This document shows positions 39,682 through 47,948 of a stretch of 64,000 bases of DNA, piece after piece (positions within the stretch are counted from its first letter, which is position 1; each line of letters opens with the position of its first letter). The notes beneath the pieces are model-generated. The model was given only the letters and a program-made list of their open reading frames with translations, was not told the DNA's origin and made no database searches. The DNA is from Actinomycetospora sp. TBRC 11914 (GTDB lineage: Bacteria; Actinomycetota; Actinomycetes; Mycobacteriales; Pseudonocardiaceae), in contig NZ_JABBND010000003.1 in assembly GCF_012933465.1 (NCBI RefSeq), forward strand, positions 186,001-250,000, given 5' to 3'. The translations under genes and the position numbers were made by a program.

Positions 39682-40911
39682 TCATCCCGAGACGCGGGCC
39701 AGGCCCTCCGCGCTCGTGACGTCGTCGAGCGCGAGGGCGACCGCGCCCCGCAGCGGGGCGTCGTCGCCGTGGACGCCGTCGCGGACCGGGGTGGGGTCGG
39801 CGCGCCGGTACCCCATGAGCCCGCAGCGGTAGGCGTCGTCGAACGCGGGGCCGCGGAAGCGCGGGCCGAGGCCGCCCAGGACGACGACGTCGGGGTCGTG
39901 CGCATTGACCAGGCCCGCCACCCCCCGGCCGAGCGCGACGGCGACCCGGGCGACGGCGGCCGCGGCCGCGGTGTCCCCCGCGTCCGCGGCGTCGAGGACC
40001 TCCTCGGCGTAGCTGCGGGGGTCGGCGGGCGGGTCGGCGCCGAGGTGGCGGGCCAGCGCGCGTCCGTCGAGCTCGGGCGCCCAGCAGCCCCGCGCCCCGC
40101 ACGGGCAGGCGATCGCCGGGTCGCCGAAGGGCATGTGCCCGTACTCCCCCGCGGCGCCGTGGGCTCCGCGCTGCGGGCGCCCGTCGAGCAGCAGGGTGCC
40201 GCCGATCCCGACCTCCACGGTCAGCGACAACGCCGTCCCTGACCCCGCCGCCGCCCCGGTGCGGGCCTCGGCGAGCCCGGCCAGGGTCGCGTCGTTGCCC
40301 GGGAGCACGGGGATCTCCGGCCGGTCGGGCCCGGCGACGAGGCCGGCGGCGACCGGGCCCCAGTCGAGCTCGGTGGCGCGGACGAACACGTCGTCGGACA
40401 GCGGCGCGGGGACGGCGAGCCCGAGGGCGAGAGGGCGCCTCCGGGCCGGGACGAACGACTCGTTCGTGGCGTCCACGTGCACGAACGAGTCGTTCGTCCC
40501 GGAGCCGACCGCCCCGAGCGCCGCGGCCAGCCGCTCGGACAGGTCGTCGCCGCGGCGGCCGGAGCACAGCACCGTCGGGACCCCGTCGAGGCCGGCCTCG
40601 GCGAGGCGCCAGTCCTCGTGGCGCAGGTCGAGCGCGAGGACGCGGGGGCCGTCGGGGGCGGGGCGCAGGCACGTCGTCGGGCGCCCGCGCCCGCTGACCG
40701 GCGCGCGCTCCTCGGCCAGCCAGCCCGCCTCGCGCAGCCGGGCGACGGTCTCGGTGGTGGTCGCGCTCGAGAGGTTCAGGCGTGACGCCAGCTCGACACG
40801 GGTCAGCCCCGGGGTCCGGCGCACCTCGTCGAGGACGGCGGCGCTGGTGCGCCAGCGGTCGACGCGGGCGCGATACGGCTCACAGCGCTCGGCGCCCTCA
40901 CCGCTTCCCAT
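39682..40911 (-). CDS. ROK-family transcriptional regulator
   Basis: A 409-residue ROK protein. Residues 10-75 form a winged helix (PGLTRVELASRLNLSSATTTETVARLREAGW); the sugar-kinase-like domain follows with the phosphate loop VEVGIGGTLLLDG, EYGH, and the ROK zinc motif CPCGARGCW. Residues around 150-170 (GTNDSFVHVDATNESFVPAR) are encoded by an in-frame palindromic element absent from usual ROK proteins and occupy the linker between the two parts. ATG at 40911 with GAGGA upstream. Divergent from a HAD phosphatase/MFS operon, which it likely represses in response to a sugar. Confidence 0.85.
   Translation of the reverse strand: MGSGEGAERCEPYRARVDRWRTSAAVLDEVRRTPGLTRVELASRLNLSSATTTETVARLREAGWLAEERAPVSGRGRPTTCLRPAPDGPRVLALDLRHEDWRLAEAGLDGVPTVLCSGRRGDDLSERLAAALGAVGSGTNDSFVHVDATNESFVPARRRPLALGLAVPAPLSDDVFVRATELDWGPVAAGLVAGPDRPEIPVLPGNDATLAGLAEARTGAAAGSGTALSLTVEVGIGGTLLLDGRPQRGAHGAAGEYGHMPFGDPAIACPCGARGCWAPELDGRALARHLGADPPADPRSYAEEVLDAADAGDTAAAAAVARVAVALGRGVAGLVNAHDPDVVVLGGLGPRFRGPAFDDAYRCGLMGYRRADPTPVRDGVHGDDAPLRGAVALALDDVTSAEGLARVSG
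40448..40500. repeat. Palindromic element inside the ROK gene (family E, copy 2)
   Basis: Exact 21-bp arms at 40448-40468 and 40480-40500 with an 11-bp spacer. Each arm also contains its own palindrome ACGAACGA-C-TCGTTCGT. The element sits in the coding region without breaking the frame. Structurally like 2546-2605. Confidence 0.9.
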
Positions 40912-40970
40912 GTTGCCCACGTCCTCATTATGCTCGGATGGCGAGGAAAAGCGTGGGGAGTGATCGGACC
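40912..40970. promoter_or_regulatory. Divergent promoter region ROK / HAD-MFS
   Basis: A 59-bp spacer, AT-richer than average around CATTATGCTCGG and GAGGAAAAGC. Both promoters must lie here, so a repressor bound in it could control both directions. No clear inverted repeat was found. Confidence 0.35.
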
Positions 40971-41621
40971 ATGACACACACGAGCGACCGCCCCACCCTC
41001 GAGGCGTTCGCCGCGGTCCTGTTCGACATGGACGGCACCCTGGTCGACTCGGACGCCGCCGTCGAGCGTTCCTGGCGGGCCTGGGCCCGCGAGTACGGCG
41101 TCGACGAGGAGCAGGTGCTCGCCGTCATGCCGGGCCACCCGGCCGCGGACACCGTCGCCCGCATGCGCCCCGACCTCGACCCCGCCGACGTCGCGGCGGC
41201 CGCGGCCGCCCAGCTGGAGCGGGAGTACCACGACCTCGACGGCGTCGCGGCCACCCCCGGCGCCCTCGACCTGGTCGCCGCCCTCGGGCGCTCCGGTCGC
41301 CCCTGGGCCGTCGTCACCAGCGCCGACGCGCGGCTGGCGGGGATCCGGCTGCGGGCAGCGGGCATCAACGCGCCCGTCGTGGTGGACCGGGACGCCGTCA
41401 CCCGCGGCAAGCCCGATCCCGAGGGCTACCGGCTGGCCGCCGCCCGCCTCGGGGTCGCACCCCGGGACTGCCTCGTCGTCGAGGACACCGCCACCGGCGC
41501 CGCCGCCGGGCGCGCGGCGGGCGCCACCGTCGCCGGGCTCAAGGGCATCGACGCCGATCTCTCCCTCACCGACCTCTCCGACCTCGTCCCCCACTCGTCC
41601 GCCCGGAGGACCCCAGAGTGA
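40971..41621 (+). CDS. HAD-family sugar-phosphate phosphatase
   Basis: A 216-residue haloacid dehalogenase-type phosphatase of the beta-phosphoglucomutase-like subfamily. Motif I is FDMDGTLVDSD (nucleophile Asp at about residue 19), with a helical cap domain at about 30-95, motif II VVTSAD, motif III Lys in RGKPDPEGY, and motif IV VVEDTATGAAAG. These enzymes hydrolyse small sugar phosphates. ATG at 40971; an in-frame ATG at 40938 is possible. Stop overlaps the MFS start (GTGA). Confidence 0.88.
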   Translation: MTHTSDRPTLEAFAAVLFDMDGTLVDSDAAVERSWRAWAREYGVDEEQVLAVMPGHPAADTVARMRPDLDPADVAAAAAAQLEREYHDLDGVAATPGALDLVAALGRSGRPWAVVTSADARLAGIRLRAAGINAPVVVDRDAVTRGKPDPEGYRLAAARLGVAPRDCLVVEDTATGAAAGRAAGATVAGLKGIDADLSLTDLSDLVPHSSARRTPE

Positions 41622-42853
41622 GCACATCCGTCGAGTCCCCCGACACGACCGGATCGGCACCCACCCCCACCCGCTCCCACGGCCTGGCCGGGCGCGTCCC
41701 GGCCGGGGTCAGCCTGGCCGCGCTCTCGCTCGGCGGGCTCGCGATCGGCACCACCGAGTTCGCCAGCATGGGCGTGCTGCCCGGCTTCGCGTCCGACCTC
41801 GGCGTCTCCGTCCCGACGGCGGGCATCGCCATCAGCGCGTACGCCCTCGGCGTCGTCGTGGGCGCGCCGCTGATCGCGCTGGTCGGCGCCCGCTGGCCCC
41901 GCAAGCGCCTCGTCGTGGCGCTCGCGATCACGCTCGTCGTCTTCAACGCGCTCTCCGCGCTGGCCCCGGCGTTCGTGCCGTTCGTGGGCCTGCGCTTCCT
42001 CGCCGGCCTGCCCCACGGCGCCTACTTCGGCACCGCCGCGGTGCTCGGGTCGACGCTCGTGCCACCGGAGCGGCGGGCCCGCGCGCTCGCGACGGTGATG
42101 CTCGGGCTGACGATCGCGAACATCGTCGGGGTCCCCGCCGCGACCTGGCTCGGGGACACCTTCGGCTGGCGCAGCGCCTACCTCGCCGTCACCGTCATCG
42201 CGCTGATCACGGTGCTCGCCGTGACGACGCTGGTGCCCAGCCCCGCGGGCGACCGCGGCGGCTCGCTGCGCGGCGAGCTCACCGCGCTCACCCGCCCGCA
42301 GGTGTGGCTCACCCTCGGCGTGATCGCCGCGGGCTTCGGCGGACTGTTCGCGGTGTACAGCTACATCAGCCCGATCCTCACCGCCGAGGCCGGCGTCTCG
42401 ACCTCGACGGTGCCGCTGCTGCTCGGCGCGCTCGGCATCGGGATGACCGTGGGGAACGTCGCCGGCGGCCGGTTCGCCGAGCGCGCTCCGCGGGTCACGA
42501 TCGCGGTCGCCCTCGTCGTGTACTCGGCGGTGCTCGTCGGCTTCGTCTTCGGCGCCCACCACGTGGCGTCGGCGACGCTCGGGCTGTTCGCGCTGGGCTT
42601 CGTCGGGATGTCGGCCGGGCCCGCGCTCATGGGGCGGCTTATCGACTTCGCCGCCGAGGGACCGTCGCTGGCCGCCGCGAGCTTCCACTCCGCGTTCAAC
42701 GTCGCCAACGCGATCGGCGCGGCGCTCGGCGGCGCGGTGCTCGCCGCCGGGCTGGGCTACGACGCCCCGGCCGCGGTCGGCGCGGCGCTGCCGCTCCTGG
42801 GCATCGTCGTGTTCGGGGTGAGCGTCACCCTGGAGCGGCGCCGGCGGGCCTGA
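41618..42853 (+). CDS. MFS transporter, DHA1 family (AraJ-like)
   Basis: A 411-residue, 12-helix major facilitator. The loop 2-3 motif is seen as LIALVGARWPRKRLV, and GTTEFASMGVLPGFASDL is characteristic of the AraJ/YdhP sugar- or drug-efflux subgroup. The GTG start at 41618 overlaps the HAD phosphatase stop, so phosphatase and exporter are made together, which fits dephosphorylating a sugar phosphate and expelling the product. Control by the divergent ROK repressor is inferred. Followed by two family A repeats and the convergent proS. Confidence 0.88.
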   Translation: MSTSVESPDTTGSAPTPTRSHGLAGRVPAGVSLAALSLGGLAIGTTEFASMGVLPGFASDLGVSVPTAGIAISAYALGVVVGAPLIALVGARWPRKRLVVALAITLVVFNALSALAPAFVPFVGLRFLAGLPHGAYFGTAAVLGSTLVPPERRARALATVMLGLTIANIVGVPAATWLGDTFGWRSAYLAVTVIALITVLAVTTLVPSPAGDRGGSLRGELTALTRPQVWLTLGVIAAGFGGLFAVYSYISPILTAEAGVSTSTVPLLLGALGIGMTVGNVAGGRFAERAPRVTIAVALVVYSAVLVGFVFGAHHVASATLGLFALGFVGMSAGPALMGRLIDFAAEGPSLAAASFHSAFNVANAIGAALGGAVLAAGLGYDAPAAVGAALPLLGIVVFGVSVTLERRRRA

Positions 42854-42883
42854 CCCCGTCCGGGCAGGCCCGACCCCGGACGA

Positions 42884-42933
42884 GCGAACGGCGCCGTCCT
42901 GTCACCGGACGCCAGGAACGTGCCATTGCTGCC
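42884..42933. repeat. Intergenic repeat family A, copy 2
   Basis: GCGAACGGCGCCGTCCTG, a GTC-N4-GAC core, GCCAGGAACGTGCCATTGC. In the 162-bp spacer between convergent MFS and proS genes. Confidence 0.8.
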
Positions 42934-42955
42934 ACTGGTCGGGCGCAGCCTCGGT

Positions 42956-43007
42956 GGGTGAACGGCGCCGTCCTGGCGTTGAGCGCCAGAAATGTGCCAT
43001 TGCTGCC
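42956..43007. repeat. Intergenic repeat family A, copy 3
   Basis: GGTGAACGGCGCCGTCCTGG, hairpin CTGGCG-N5-CGCCAG, AAATGTGCCATTGCTGCC. It lies 22 bp after copy 2 in the same orientation and ends 8 bp from the proS stop. Confidence 0.8.
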
Positions 43008-43015
43008 GTCCGCCC

Positions 43016-44767
43016 TCAGCGCCCGCCGGTCAGCGCCCCGACGACCTCGTCGACGGGCACCTCGCGCCGCTCCCCCGTGGCCCGCTCGGTGACCTCGACG
43101 ACGCCGTTCGCGAGGCCCCGCCCGACGGTGATCGACGTCGGCACGCCGATCAGCTCGGCGTCGGCGAACTTCACCCCGGGCGAGGCCTTGCGGTCGTCGA
43201 GCAGGACCTCGAGGCCGGCCCCGGCGAGCCCGGCGGCGATCGTCTCGGCGGCCTCGGCCTGGGCGGCGTCCTTGCCGGCGATCACGAGGTGCACCTCGAA
43301 CGGCGCGACCTCCCGGGGCCACACCAGGCCCTTCCCGTCGGCGTGCTGCTCGGCGATCGCGGCCACCGCGCGGGAGACGCCGACCCCGTAGGACCCCATC
43401 GTCACCGTCACCGGCTTGCCGTCCGACCCGAGCGCGGTCAGGCCGAGCGCGTCGGCGTACTTGCGGCCGAGCTGGAAGATGTGGCCCATCTCGATGCCGC
43501 GGGCCGCGACGAGCGTGCCGGCGCCGTCGGGCGAGGGGTCGCCCTCGCGGACGTCGGCGGCCTCGATCGTGCCGTCCGGGGTGAAGTCGCGGCCGGCGAC
43601 GAGGTCGACGACGTGACGGCCGTGCTCGTCGGCGCCGGTGACCCACGCGGTGCCGGTGACGATGCGCGGGTCGACCAGGTAGCGCACGCCGTTCTTGGCC
43701 AGGCCGACCGGGCCGATGTAGCCCTTGGTCAGGAACGGGTTGGCGGCGAAGTCGGCGTCCTCGAGCAGCACCACCTCGGCCGGCGAGAGCGAGGCCTCGA
43801 GGCGCTTCATGTCGACCTCGCGGTCCCCGGGCACGCCGACCCCGAGCAGCGACCACTCGGTGCTGCCCGGCAGCCTCGTCTTCACCATGACGTTCTTGAG
43901 GGTGTCCGCGGCGGTGAACTCGCGGCCCAGCCCGAGGGTGTTGACGTGCGCGACGAGCGTGTCGATCGTCGGAGTGTTCGGGGTGTCGTACACGACCGCC
44001 TCGGGCTTGTCGGCGATCGACTGCTCCGGCGGCGCGGGCGTCGTCACCGCCTCCACGTTCGCGGCGTAGCCCGACTCCAGGCACCGCACGTAGGTGTCCT
44101 CGCCCGTCTCGGTCGGTGCGAGGAACTCCTCCGACGCCGACCCGCCCATCGCCCCCGACATCGCCGAGACGATCTGGATCTCCAGCCCGAGCCGGGAGAA
44201 CAGCCGCTGGTAGGCGACGCGGTGCGCGGCGTACGACTCGGCCAGCCCCTCGTCGGTGAGGTCGAACGAGTACGAGTCCTTCATGACGAACTCGCGCCCG
44301 CGCAGGATGCCCGCGCGCGGCCGCTCCTCGTCCCGGTACTTCGTCTGGACCTGGTAGAGGATCACCGGGAAGTCCCGGTACGACGACGTCTCGCCCTTCA
44401 CCATGAGCGTGAAGAGCTCCTCGTGGGTGGGCCCGAGCAGGTAGTCGGCCTTCTTGCGGTCCTTGAGCCGGAACAGCGCGTCGCCGTACTCGGTCCAGCG
44501 CCCGGTCGCCTCGTAGGGCTCCTTGGGCAGCAGCGCGGGGAAGTGCACCTCCTGCCCGCCGATCGCGTCCATCTCCTCGCGCACGATGCGCTCGGTGTTC
44601 TTCAGGACGCGCATGCCCAGGGGCAGCCAGGAGTAGATGCCGGGCGCGACCCGGCGCACGTAGCCCGCGCGCACCAGCAGCTTGTGGCTGGGCACCTCGG
44701 CGTCGGCCGGGTCCTCGCGCAGGGTGCGCAGGAACAGATCGGACATCCGCGTGACGCCTCGTGCCAT
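43016..44767 (-). CDS. proS: Proline-tRNA ligase (bacterial type)
   Basis: Class II aminoacyl-tRNA synthetase charging tRNA-Pro, 583 residues. Motif 1 and 2 stretches are seen as [35 protein letters not shown] and the [25 protein letters not shown] block; the bacterial editing (INS) domain lies at about residues 225-400 ([17 protein letters not shown] onward), then motif 3 [17 protein letters not shown] and the C-terminal anticodon domain. ATG at 44767, although the Met at residue 8 is also usual. No second synthetase gene is nearby. Confidence 0.96.
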   Translation of the reverse strand: MARGVTRMSDLFLRTLREDPADAEVPSHKLLVRAGYVRRVAPGIYSWLPLGMRVLKNTERIVREEMDAIGGQEVHFPALLPKEPYEATGRWTEYGDALFRLKDRKKADYLLGPTHEELFTLMVKGETSSYRDFPVILYQVQTKYRDEERPRAGILRGREFVMKDSYSFDLTDEGLAESYAAHRVAYQRLFSRLGLEIQIVSAMSGAMGGSASEEFLAPTETGEDTYVRCLESGYAANVEAVTTPAPPEQSIADKPEAVVYDTPNTPTIDTLVAHVNTLGLGREFTAADTLKNVMVKTRLPGSTEWSLLGVGVPGDREVDMKRLEASLSPAEVVLLEDADFAANPFLTKGYIGPVGLAKNGVRYLVDPRIVTGTAWVTGADEHGRHVVDLVAGRDFTPDGTIEAADVREGDPSPDGAGTLVAARGIEMGHIFQLGRKYADALGLTALGSDGKPVTVTMGSYGVGVSRAVAAIAEQHADGKGLVWPREVAPFEVHLVIAGKDAAQAEAAETIAAGLAGAGLEVLLDDRKASPGVKFADAELIGVPTSITVGRGLANGVVEVTERATGERREVPVDEVVGALTGGR

Positions 44768-44809
44768 GGAAAGAGCCTAACGACGCCGTGCGAGGGGGTT
44801 CCCCGCTGG

Positions 44810-47800
44810 CTACTGGTAGGTGACCAGGTCCGGCGTCGGGTGGAGCGCGAGCGCCTGCGCGGCGGTCAGCATCGGCGTGTCCTGGGTGTAGAAGAGCTTG
44901 AAGCCGAGGTGCATCTGCGCCGGACGCTGCAGCTCCTGGTACTTCCCGAGCTTGTTGGGCGGCGCGCCGAAGCCGTCGATGTGCTGGACGACGGCGAGCT
45001 GGGGCGGGGTCTGCAGCCGCTCCGGGTTGCTGATCATGTTCGGGGTGAACTGGTGGACCACGAACAGCTTCTGCGGCAGGTCGTTCGCCTGCACGAGGTT
45101 CGCGAGCCACGCCGAGACCTGGTTGACCTCGTCGGCGGACACCGTCCCGATCTGCTCGCCGGGGATCTCGCCGGGCGGCATCCGCCACTCGGGGTCGAGG
45201 GCGAGCCCGACGTCGGGCTCGCGCAGCAGGTTCTCCCACGGCTTGACGGCGGTCATGAAGTCGGTGCGCCCGGGCTGGATGTCGATGACCATCAGCTGCT
45301 TGTGGGCGCGGGCGGCGGCGAGGTAGCGCTGGGCGGCGCCCTGGTCGATGTCGTGGTGGTAGTCGCCGTCCGGCCCGGGGCCGCCGTCCGCGACCCCGAC
45401 GATCAGCTCCATCGCCGGCTGCACCGTGCGGCCCGGCGTCGCGAACGGCGCGGCGGCCTGCTCGAGCTTGGTGGCCGCCTGGTCCGGGGAGCCGGCGCCG
45501 AGCACCCCGAGCCGGTCGGTGTCCGCCGTGCCGTAGTACGCGACGACCCGGTAGTTCGGGAAGATCGTCGTCCCGCCCCGCGGCAGCTGCGGGGGTGGGG
45601 CGGGGGCGGCGGGGGCCGCCGGCGCTCCCGCCGGCACGGTGAGCACCGGGTGTGGGGCGGCGCGCGGCGGAGCGGAGTCGTCGTGCCCGCTGATGAGGGC
45701 GACCAGCCCGAGGAACGCCGCCAGGACCAGCGCCGCCAGCAGGAAGGCGAACAGCACCCGACGACGACGGCGGCGGTCCCGCACGAGCCCCGGCCGCGGC
45801 TCCGCGCGTTCCGGCGCGGCGTCCGGGTCCGCGACCGGCACCATCGCGTCGGTGCGCTCGGCCGGGGTCGGCTCGTCGGCCGGCGCGCTGACAGGGGGTG
45901 CCGTGCCCTGGGGCGTCCGCGTGGTGGGAGACGGGGACGGGGCCGGGGCCGACCCGTTCTTCCGGTCCGTCCTCTCCGGCGCCGGCGCACTCGCCGACGC
46001 AGCACCGGCCTCCGGGGTCTCCCTCGGCGTGGGCGTCTTCTCCGGTGCAGCCTCTTCCGGCGCGGCCTTGTCCGGCGTGGCCTTCTCCGGCGTGGCCTTC
46101 GTGGCGCCGCCCCCCACCAGTGCCGCCGCGCCCGCGACCGCGGCCCCACCCGCCGCCGCGACACCGACCGTCCGCCCCGACTTCCCCGGTGCGTCGGGAC
46201 CGCGTCGCGAGGACTCGGTCGTCGTGCCCGCGGCCTGTTCCTCGATCCGCCCGGACTTCCCCGGTGCGTCGGGACCGCGTCGCGAGGACTCGGTCGTCGT
46301 GCCCGCGGCCTGTTCCTCGGTCCGCCCGGACTTCCCCGGTGCGTCGGGACCGCGTCGCGAGGACTCGGTCGCGGCCGTGGCAGCAGCGGCCGACCCGGCA
46401 GTGGCCGACCCCGCGCTCGGTCGCGCTGTCGGGCTCGGCCTCGTGCTCCCGTCTGCGGTGGAGCCCTGTCGTGCCGGCTCGGTGGCCGGGGCGTTCGTCG
46501 TCCGGGTGCTGGTCCGCACGGTGTCCGGCTCGGTCGGGGCACTCGCCGCCCGGGCCTCCGTCTGGGGTGCCGGGGAACCGGGTCGTCGCGACCCGGTCGC
46601 GTCGCCACCCTTCGCCACCCCACCGGCCGTCGCGGCGGCCCCTGCGACCGCGGCGCCACCCGCGACCGCACCTCCCGGCCACCGACCCGACGTCCCCGAT
46701 CGCTCGGGGCCGCCTCGCGGCGAGCCGGTCGCGCCGCCGCCCGCCGCCGGCTCTCCGGTGCGCCCGGTGTCCGGCTCGGCTCGCGGTACGGGTCGTCCGG
46801 TGCGCACGGTGTCCGGCTCGGACGGAGCGCTCGCCGCCCGGGCCTCGGCCTGCGGCGCCGAGGAAGCGGGTCGCCGCGACTCGGTCGCGCCGTCGCCCTT
46901 GCTCGGGGTCGGCGCACTCGCCGTCGGGCCCTCGGCCTGCGGTGCCGGGGAACCGGGTCGTCGCGACTCGGTCGCGCCGTCGCCCTTAGGTGGCGCGGGC
47001 GAGCGGGACGCCTCGGGCGCGCCGGTCGGGGTCGCGCCGCGGCCGGCGTCGCCCTTGGCCGGGGTCTCGGTCCGCACCGTGGCCGGCTCGCTCGGCGCGC
47101 TCGGCGTCGTGGTCCCGCACTGGGGCGTCACGGGACCGGATCGCGGCGACTCGGTCGCCGCGTCACCCGTCGTCGCGCCGCCGGCCGACGCAGCGGCCCC
47201 CGCGACCGCCGCACCACCGGCCGCCGCGGCACCCGTGGCCGGGCTGGTGGGCCGGTCCTCGGGAGGAGCGGCCCGCGTCGACCTCCGCGAGGGACCCTGT
47301 CCGTCGGACACGGTCTCCGCGCCACGGGCCGGCGGAGCCGACGCGCCGGTCCGCCACGGCGGGACGCCCAGCATCGGGGGACGCTCGTCGTCGGCCCGCG
47401 ACGGAGCCGCCTGCGGGCGGGGTGGTTCGGGACGCTGCTTCCCCGGGGAGGGCCGGCGTCCCCACGGGAGGCGCCGCCCCTCGCCGCCGGGCCGACGGCG
47501 GTCCTCCGGCGCGTCCGCGGGACGTCGCGGCGGGCTCGGGCGGGGCGATGGACCGGGCGGCCGCTCGGGGGCCGGCGCGGCGACCCCGGTCGAGGCCCGC
47601 GCGGGTGCGCCAGCGTCGTTCTCGGGTGACCGGCGGGGTTCCGGCGGCTCGGCCGGGGCCTCCGTCGGGCCCTCCGCCGGGGCCGGGGACGAGGGCGGCG
47701 GCGGGGTCGGCGCGGGTGCGTCGACCACGGTCGTCGTCCCGGGCTCCGCGCCGGCCCGTCCCCCCTCCGCGGCCTTCTCCGGAGGGTTCAGCGTCACCTC

Positions 47801-47821
47801 GTCGGGTCCGCCCCAGCGCAT
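44810..47821 (-). CDS. Large disordered membrane protein with extracellular TIM-barrel-like domain
   Basis: A 1003-residue protein. Residues 1-680 are low complexity (Pro, Ala, Ser, Thr, Gly, Arg), with three Ala/Gly blocks around GGAAVAGAAA and 25-residue tandem repeats (SRRGPDAPGKSGR). A run of Arg precedes one membrane helix at about 689-710. The outer 250 residues (from FPNYRVVAYYGTADTDRLGVLG) look like the actinobacterial domain with GLALDPEWRMPPGE and KLFVVHQFTPNM, possibly a glycoside-hydrolase-like barrel; the Asp and Glu in LDPEW are candidate catalytic residues. The ATG at 47821 with GGAGGAGGG before it is preferred to 47872. N-in type II topology expected. Function unknown; the domain assignment is tentative. 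Confidence 0.65.
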   Translation of the reverse strand: MRWGGPDEVTLNPPEKAAEGGRAGAEPGTTTVVDAPAPTPPPPSSPAPAEGPTEAPAEPPEPRRSPENDAGAPARASTGVAAPAPERPPGPSPRPSPPRRPADAPEDRRRPGGEGRRLPWGRRPSPGKQRPEPPRPQAAPSRADDERPPMLGVPPWRTGASAPPARGAETVSDGQGPSRRSTRAAPPEDRPTSPATGAAAAGGAAVAGAAASAGGATTGDAATESPRSGPVTPQCGTTTPSAPSEPATVRTETPAKGDAGRGATPTGAPEASRSPAPPKGDGATESRRPGSPAPQAEGPTASAPTPSKGDGATESRRPASSAPQAEARAASAPSEPDTVRTGRPVPRAEPDTGRTGEPAAGGGATGSPRGGPERSGTSGRWPGGAVAGGAAVAGAAATAGGVAKGGDATGSRRPGSPAPQTEARAASAPTEPDTVRTSTRTTNAPATEPARQGSTADGSTRPSPTARPSAGSATAGSAAAATAATESSRRGPDAPGKSGRTEEQAAGTTTESSRRGPDAPGKSGRIEEQAAGTTTESSRRGPDAPGKSGRTVGVAAAGGAAVAGAAALVGGGATKATPEKATPDKAAPEEAAPEKTPTPRETPEAGAASASAPAPERTDRKNGSAPAPSPSPTTRTPQGTAPPVSAPADEPTPAERTDAMVPVADPDAAPERAEPRPGLVRDRRRRRRVLFAFLLAALVLAAFLGLVALISGHDDSAPPRAAPHPVLTVPAGAPAAPAAPAPPPQLPRGGTTIFPNYRVVAYYGTADTDRLGVLGAGSPDQAATKLEQAAAPFATPGRTVQPAMELIVGVADGGPGPDGDYHHDIDQGAAQRYLAAARAHKQLMVIDIQPGRTDFMTAVKPWENLLREPDVGLALDPEWRMPPGEIPGEQIGTVSADEVNQVSAWLANLVQANDLPQKLFVVHQFTPNMISNPERLQTPPQLAVVQHIDGFGAPPNKLGKYQELQRPAQMHLGFKLFYTQDTPMLTAAQALALHPTPDLVTYQ
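46171..46372. repeat. 75-bp tandem repeats inside the large membrane protein gene
   Basis: Three units with a period of exactly 75 bp (CGCGTCGCGAGGACTCGGTC recurs at 46201, 46276 and 46351), the last partial. They encode 25-residue repeats with SRRGPDAPGKSGR in the disordered cytoplasmic part. Further weaker repeats (GDGATESRRPGS-type) lie in 46560-47000. Confidence 0.85.
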
Positions 47822-47948
47822 CACGCCCTCCTCCGCCACCCCCGGCACGACGGACGGCCGCACCCGCGGCACACCGTAGGCAGTGGAAGGCGGAAATTCA
47901 GCACATCCGACCCGCGTGTCACAGCAGTATCACGCGCACCACGGTCTT

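Noticed and set aside
46171-46372. 75-bp repeats as CRISPR or an integron
   Set aside because: They lie within an open reading frame, have no unique spacers and preserve the coding frame.
42825-46682. A 1285-codon minus-strand frame overlapping proS in another phase
   Set aside because: Arg/Gly/Pro-only composition and overlap with the true proS frame show that it is a phase shadow.
42992-47629. A 1545-codon plus-strand open frame antisense to proS and the large membrane protein gene
   Set aside because: It spans two genes and changes from Val/Gly/Asp-rich to Arg-rich composition exactly at their boundary, as expected for a shadow frame. ProS on the minus strand is unmistakable.
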